Of a DNA stretch of 64,000 nucleotides, positions 57,990 to 64,000 are shown in pieces. Numbering within the stretch: position 1 is the first letter of the stretch; each line of letters begins with the position of its first letter. Source of the DNA: Triglochin maritima (Eukaryota; Streptophyta; Magnoliopsida; Alismatales; Juncaginaceae); the NCBI GenBank assembly GCA_963682175.1, contig OY821782.1:27735741-27799740 (forward strand). The letters run 5' to 3'. The translations under genes and the position numbers were made by a program. A model generated the notes under the pieces. It did not search any database and had not been told where the DNA came from. It worked only from the letters and a program-made list of their open reading frames with translations.

Positions 57990-58740
57990 CTCACATTAAT
58001 ACCAAAGAAACTGGTAGTTGAACTAGCCAAGGATCTAACACCTATCTCTCTGCTCACAAATGGTTGCCAAATCGTTGACAACATTTTTTTCGACCAAGGT
58101 TGTCCATTAATACCTTCGCAAAAGCCAAAATCAAATAATTTCAACTCGAAAACGCTTTTGCCAAAATCGATTGGGATTTTCTTCTAGCTAACTTGCGTGG
58201 TGTCAGATGCTCACAAACCCAAGTGCAAATGTATACAAAGTCCGAAGCCTCGGTATTAATAAACAACACTCAGGGAGTTACTTCAAAATCAAAATGGCTT
58301 GTGCTAGGGTGACCCATTGTATCCCATGTAATTTGTTTCCTATTGTGGCCAACTTCTTAGGGTGCATGTTTCAGTTAGGGATGCAAAATGACCTTATTCA
58401 TGGCACAATATTGGGTAACCAAGAATCGAAGTAATGAACACTCAATTTGTTGGCGATACAATCCTCTTTCTAAAATTGGATGACCAAAACATGGTGAACA
58501 CTAAACGACTCTTGGCTATATTGGAGACAATTTTCGGGCTGCAAAATAATTATGAGAAATCTGGTATGTGCAGTCGATGTGTAAGATAGGAAATTAATGC
58601 AGCATCCGAGCATTTGGGGATGTGCTAAAAGTGAGATGCCTTTCATATACTTGGGAATTCCAATATAACCAACCCTGGGACCATGTACAATCTGCAGGTT
58701 TTTAATCGGTAATGTCACCAGCTGTGTTAGGAGTCCTTTA
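57990..58740 (+). pseudogene. LINE reverse-transcriptase remnant
   Basis: Broken plus-strand frames include INTQFVGDTILFLK-like (about 58440; the FADD box is altered to VGD), LLAILETIFGLQNNYEKSGM (about 58510) and AFHILGNSN (about 58640), in the order seen in plant L1-type ORF2. Many stops. It ends where LTR-like sequence of N begins. Confidence 0.7.
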
Positions 58741-58749
58741 GAGACTCTC

Positions 58750-59637
58750 AAATTTCAACTTTTTCGAGCTTTTGCCTCGCCAAACGCTCTATCCCCACGA
58801 GGAAGATTGAAAACACCAACACAACCGTACAACTCCCTCAGTTTCCCGTAGAGTTTAACAAGCATAAACGAAAACGTACACACAAACAACGTTGGTGGAA
58901 TCACAACTCTTTATTACTATGAACAAACGAATTACAATTCCTTAGGGATGGAAAAAGGAAGGAAAACCCGAAACAACTAGAAAACCCTATCTCTAGTTGT
59001 GATGCCCTTTCCACAGGTTGGAGGTGCATCTCTTTTATACATGTTGTGAACCTCCCACTACATGCATACGTGGGAATCCATGATCCCCACTATCACCTCT
59101 AACTCTCCTTTTGTTGTGGAGGAGTGGGGCAAAACCGAATGTCCACTCTCCTCCTAAGGCCACTCTCTAGTGCCTTCTTATTAACCACGCATGGGCTATA
59201 ACCGAACAAAACGGTTATGGACTTGGTCATCCTTGACCAGAACGTGGGGAACATGTTGGAGGAGCATGCATTAGTGGGGTTTGACCCGGTCAGCCCACTC
59301 ATGCCACATCCGTTCGGTTATGGACCCATTCCATAACTGACTCCTATTTTTAAGGACAAGTATGATCGATCCCTATTTTTTAGGACAAGTATAACCGATC
59401 CCTATTTTTAAGGAGAACAATTTTGGCAAACCCAATTTTCCCCCAATTCGGTTACGGACCCGTTCCATAACTGAAACCTATTTTCAAGGAGAGCTTGTCT
59501 AACCGTTCCACACGATCAACCACCTCTCTTGACTCGTTCTAAGTCTTTGCTCACCCATACGGATGTGTCTTGGATTCCCAAACATCCACGCCTTCAACTT
59601 CTAGGCATTGCCTTCCCACCCACGCCTCCAAGGCGTG
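58750..59637 (-). repeat. Element N 3' LTR (boundaries approximate)
   Basis: A GTATAAAAG TATA box on the minus strand (59040-59032), followed downstream by an AGGGTTTTCTAG-type leader. A roughly 30-bp repeat (GATCCCTATTTTTAAGGA…) occurs three times at about 59340-59430, and a longer word (GGACCCATTCCATAACTGA) recurs near 59457. Assigned to N by orientation and position. Ends not certain. Confidence 0.55.
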
Positions 59638-59642
59638 CCTAT

Positions 59643-61764
59643 TGTAGGATTTCATGTTTAATTATACATATATATTTTCGAAATTTTTATGTATAATAAG
59701 GATCAATTACAATTTTCTTTGATTTATTTCATGCATGCATCGGTTTGTTTTAACATCTAGTTTCAAAACTCTATTAAAACAAACAAGGGCTCCGAAATTC
59801 ATACCTAGAAGTTCTCAAAAACTTCTTGAAGATTCGGAGACGTTGGGGATGCTTCTCGCCGCGCCGGATGCCTCCGAGTGTTCACCGAAACCCTAAACAA
59901 GGTTGGAGAGAAAGGAGCTAGCCAATCGATCTCCAAAAAAGCTTAGAATCTAGCTACAAACCCCTTCCTTAGCCTCTGAGATTTCTCCTTCCAAAGACTT
60001 AGAAAACTAAGAGAATTTTCGTGGGTTTTTGTGGTTAATTAAGAGAGAAAATAATTATTTAATTGTGTGTCACAGTTAGGGAGAATAAGGACCTATTTAT
60101 AGGTTCCAATCTTACTCTTAATCATGGCTATTCTTAAGCCACGGTTTTATGACAATTTCTCTCACAAATTAATTCCATAATGCATTATATGCACCCACAA
60201 AACGTTTGACCAAATTTGGAGCTAATCCAACCATCGATCAAATTAATCTCTTAATAATCAAAGGCAGAAAATCGATCGCTGTTCGGTTTACCGAGTCCCA
60301 CTCGGTTAACCGAATTTGTCACGATCGTTTAACCGAGTACGTGACGGATGACCGAATCTTAAGGAGAAAAATTATCCTTAACCGATCGGACCAATTCTCG
60401 TCCAAGACCGAGTGCTATTCGGTTAACCGAAAATATCGGAACTTGACAATGTTCGGTCGACCGTTTCTGGTTCGGTACACCGTACCAAAGCTCCAGGCAC
60501 TTTGGTCAAATTCGGTCAATCAATTACGATTATCCGTTCCATGTTCGGTTGACCGATCCATAGATCCTTCGGTCGACCGAACCTCAACGGATTACCGAAC
60601 TTCTACCCGATTTTGCCTATTTCAAATTTTGGATTTATTTCCAACAAAATTTGAACTTAAGGGGGTTTTAGCAAATTCACAACTTATGCAATATATTATC
60701 CTATGCAACAATAAATTATTGCACCCTATAATATATGCATCTCATATGAATTTATCATGATTCTAATTATGTTTATATACAACATAATTGATTTTACTTG
60801 TTCACCACATGTGTCATATTTTCTATGAGAAGCCCGACACATCATATGAACCAAAAATCAAGCTTCTTGTTTCACGGTTTTTGCGGTGTGACCTATGGGA
60901 GGATCAAAACTAAGTTGGCAGTGATATTAAGAGCTTAATATCACAAGCTATAAGCGGTATCTAGCTACACATTATAGCTCCCAATTAGTTAGATGTCTTA
61001 ATTCCACTCGAACCAAAACCCGATCCATTTAGTGATGGAGTGCACCACTTGTGTCCGTCCCTTGCCTCATGATATTAAGAATACACACAAAGTAGTATTG
61101 TGTCATCTTTGTATTAGTATTCATTTCTTGATCTCTTTAAGCTAGTTATAAATATGTGACTTAACTCAAATCACATTGTGCACATTATAACTTTGCTTTA
61201 TCAAGGGGCCCACTAATATCATCACTCAATTAAGAGGGGCAATGATAATCTTTTTACTGACTATCTTCTCCAACAAAAGTTGTACTTAACCAACCGATGC
61301 CTTTACACTACACTGATCGATAGTTCAAGACACTGATCTAATTAAGTATTCCTTAAGTGATTAGATATAAGTCTCATATCAAAGGACCAAAGACACAGTA
61401 AAATATTAATGACACAGAAACACATTTCTATAATATTTTACTTATTAGGTCTATTCAGTATACAAAAGTAATATTTTCCTCTTTTGCATACCCGTGTTGT
61501 CACTCACTTGTAGAGCTACAATGATCTATGACCAACACGACAATCTTAACTCGGTAATTAATGTTCCATGTTAATTACCATGATTGCGAATATCTTTTGT
61601 TTTATGAAAACCAATATCTTTTAGAGCTCTACGGTTAAGGACCAAGAGCCTCTTCCTTAACACTTCTAAAAGACGAATAACATAAACAAGGAACAAAATG
61701 ATTTCTCATTCAATTCATAATAATTGGCATTTAAAAGTAAAACTTTTAGAACACATTCCCTTCA
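59643..61764. repeat. O: solo-LTR-like insertion in N, perfect TSD
   Basis: The insert TGTAGGATTTC…CATTCCCTTCA is flanked by exact CCTAT at 59638-59642 and 61765-61769. TG…CA ends and 2.1 kb fit a solo LTR of unassigned superfamily. The region 60270-60620 is rich in TCGGTTAACCGA and CGGTCGACCG-type dyads. No convincing coding sequence. Confidence 0.75.
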
Positions 61765-61769
61765 CCTAT

Positions 61770-62057
61770 GTGTTGCCCGGGCAATGTCTAGCGCGCGCCC
61801 TCATAGCCACAACCCCACCTCCCGCTTCTCACGCGCGTTTGGCTTCCCACATGTGAGGATGCACTTCCCAAGTGCCACGCTCGCGCCATGCGTTCTGATA
61901 CTCCTCGACCTCCCTTGGACATCCTCAGATTCCAAGCATTGGTGCTCTTCCACGTACCCTTGCGCTCCAAGCCACCAATTGTGCACTTCTTCGTCTCTCA
62001 TGTAGTCCTGGCTACTAGACCCGTCTGGTTGGTGCACCCTAGGCGTCTCCCTCAATC
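61770..62057 (-). other. Element N 3' untranslated region
   Basis: It follows the pol stop at 62058-62060. An 86-codon open stretch here is probably chance or distal coding drift. GC-rich. Confidence 0.5.
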
Positions 62058-64000
62058 TCAAGTTGGTGACAAATTTCCCCCACCTAACCCGTTCGTCGCC
62101 CTCGACGAACTTATGGCTCGGTCGGCAAGAAATTTGTTAATCAACCCTTCGTACTCCCACAAAGTCACGTCCCTCTCCCAAGTCGTTTCCTCCTCGTTTA
62201 GTCCCTTCCACTTTACCAAGTAGAAAACATGTCGGTTGCGCCTGCTCCCTCCTCGTTTCTTCTTCTTAAGGATAGCCTCTGCCTCCTTATCGAAAGTAAC
62301 TCGGATAGTTGGCGGGACCCATCTTGGTATCGCCCGATCTAGATTCTCATTGTCTTTGTAGTACTTCTTGAGATTGCTTACATGGAAAACGGGGTGTAAC
62401 TTCAGTCTCTCCGGTAACTCAATGTGATAGGTTGCATTGCCTATCTGCTTGCCGATCTTGAATGGCCCATCGAATTTTGGAATGATCCCCTTATGCGCAT
62501 CCTTAGTTAGGATCTTCTTACAAACCTGAGGAGTAAGTTTGAGTCATACTTGCTCTCCAACTTCGAACTCCACGTTCCTCCTCCCTTTGTTTGGTGCCTT
62601 CTTCATCTTGCGCTGCGCCTTGGCTAAGACATCTCGTGCTTCTTCAACCTGATTTTGGCGTGCTTTAGCGTACCTATACGCTGCTGGATATGTTCCTTCG
62701 TCTACCTTTCCCAACTCCAAGGGAACCATAGGTTGTCGTCCCGTTGTAACCTCAAACGGACTATGCCCTGTGGAAAACGACTTGTGTAAGTTGTAGCTAA
62801 ACTGCGCCATATCCAAGAGATCCACCCAATTCTTTTGGTTAGCTTGCACATAGTGTCTAAGATACTCCTCGAGCATCGCATTCACCCTCTCAGTCTGCTC
62901 GTCAGTCTGAGGGTGATTGCTGGTGTAGAACTTGAGTTGCGTCACTAGCAATTCAAACAACCACCTCCAAAACTTCCCTGTGAACCTTGCATCTCAATCA
63001 CTCACGATGTCCCTCGGCAAACCCCAATGCTTGACCACGTTCCGCATGAACAAGGTGGCTGGATTTTCTGCCGTGCATGTGCTTGGTGTTGAGATAAATA
63101 CTCCATACTTTGAGAACCTATCCACAACCACCATGATCGTCGTGCATCCTTCCACCTTAGGAAATCCAGACACAAAGTCCATAGAGCAACTCATCCACGG
63201 ACCCTCCGGTACAGGCAAAGGTTGTGGACCTTTCCCCTTTTGTCTCTCCAACTTGTCTTGTTGGCACACAAGACACGTCCACACATAGAGTTCCACATCC
63301 TTCTCCATGTTTGGACAAAAGTAGCTACTCCCTAACAAAGCTGCAGTCCTCTCCTCCCCTGGGTGACCAGCGTATCGCGCGTCGTGCGTGTCATGCAAAA
63401 GCATGCACCTCAAGTCCCCTGACTTAGGCACGTAGGGCCTCTTCCCTTTAGCCCAGATGATCCCATCATCTTTCCAGAAGCACCTTGTCAGACCTTCCTC
63501 AATATGCAAACTAATACGCTTGCATTCCGCGTCAGCTTGTGTAGCTTCTCTGATTTTGTCAAGGATATCCCTCTGGATTCCTATGATGGTCACTAAGGTT
63601 GCCTCCTCCCCCGCATCTTCGGAACTCCTCCTACTAAGTGCGTCGGCTACCTGATTAATCCTCCCAGGCTTGTACTTGAGCACGAAATCAAATTCGGTCA
63701 AGTAATCTTGCCATCTTGCCTGTTTAGGCGTTAGCTTCTTCGTGTTCTCGAAACAGCTTGTGGCCACGTTGTCCGTATACACCGTGAAGCGCCTTCCCAA
63801 CAAGTAGACTCTCCAAGTCCTTAGGCAATACACAACTGCTGTAAGTTCCCTCTCGTGCACGGAATACCTCCTCTCAGTAGGATTTTTCTTACGACTCTCA
63901 TAAGCCACCGGATGTCCATCTTGCACTAGAACTCCCCCAATAGCAGTGTCGCTAGCATCCGTCGTCACCTCGAACTCCATATCGAACCTCGGAAGAACTA
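62058..64000 (-). pseudogene. pol: Element N pol: RNase H, integrase, chromodomain; two stops
   Basis: Chromovirus pol, entering from beyond 64000. RNase H: FEVTTDASD (63975), HERELTAVVYCLRTWRVYL, YTDNVATSCF, ADALSRR. Integrase: HDTHDARYAGHPG and CLVCQQDK (zinc site), MDFVSGFP and the second D at VSD, then HPQTDEQTERVNAMLEEYLR (catalytic E). Then FDGPFKIGKQ and HPVFHVSNLKKY, and a chromodomain (about 62300-62120) with VFYLVKWKGLNEEETTWE. The frame is interrupted only by TGA at 62994-62996, where related proteins have Arg (CGA to TGA), and TGA at 62544-62546, probably a former Trp. It ends TGA at 62058-62060. The DNVATS RNase H and VKWKGL chromodomain set it apart from the Tekay-like E and Q. 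Confidence 0.92.

Noticed and set aside
61724..62223. Plus-strand frames opposite N's 3' end
   Set aside because: They are antisense to the readable chromodomain and 3' UTR of N.

Overview
This window looks like plant heterochromatin, probably pericentromeric, from a flowering plant. I could support no host gene, rRNA, tRNA gene or CRISPR array. Almost every base belongs to transposable elements: Ty3/gypsy of the Athila group (DLG-type protease, FMDD reverse transcriptase, primer-binding site matching the 3' end of tRNA-Asp), Ty3/gypsy chromoviruses (two readable chromodomain tails), Ty1/copia-like LTRs, CACTA-type DNA elements and L1-type LINE remnants. The species cannot be named from this.

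Layout, with letters used throughout. 1-8099: element A, minus strand, Athila, with an intact 1333-codon pol, a gag, a leader, a tRNA-Asp PBS and a 5' LTR (6701-8099); its 3' end lies outside the window. A sits inside B (plus strand Athila; 3' region 8100-9745, 3' LTR 9746-11303). B ends inside a copia-like LTR R (11304-12345), followed by CACTA-like debris T (12346-12717) and the pol tail of chromovirus E (12718-12907, minus). 13109-15616: element C, an internally deleted Athila with a perfect 5-bp target duplication. 15745-17411: the 3' end of Athila D. 17412-19382: gag, PBS and most of the 5' LTR of E. 19383-40896: Athila F inserted into that LTR; E's LTR resumes at 40902-41905.

F holds a Russian-doll stack. 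Its integrase region is split at 25597/34582 by solo LTR G (Athila). G is split at 26571/34014 by chromovirus LTR P. P is split at 27332/32299 by chromovirus Q. F's 3' LTR is separately split by copia-like solo LTR S (38068-39377). 42093-57439: Athila L, minus strand. It carries a CACTA-type element (42224-43435) in its 3' LTR, Athila K (44466-51200, plus, itself holding solo LTR J) in its interior, and a 5'-truncated LINE (53464-54630) in its gag. 57548-57981 is a C-type LTR fragment, and 57990-58740 a LINE reverse-transcriptase remnant. 58750-64000 is chromovirus N (minus) with a readable chromodomain and only two stops in the visible pol; its 3' end is split by solo LTR O (59643-61764).

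Target-site duplications support the nesting: C CCCAT/CCCAT, O CCTAT/CCTAT, CACTA AAT/AAT, LINE 11 bp exact, and one-mismatch pairs for F (GACAT/CACAT), G (CAGCT/CAGGT), J (GTTAT/GTTGT) and L (ACCTG/ACATG).

Two cross-element patterns are the most interesting things here. (1) The LTR promoters of A, B and D carry a sequence matching the plant snRNA upstream sequence element (GTCCCACATCG), 31-32 bp ahead of the TATA box. (2) Nearly every Athila LTR carries one or two family-specific palindromes about 90-130 bp upstream of its TATA box, and the same family-specific palindrome pair recurs in the leader before gag in A, C and L.
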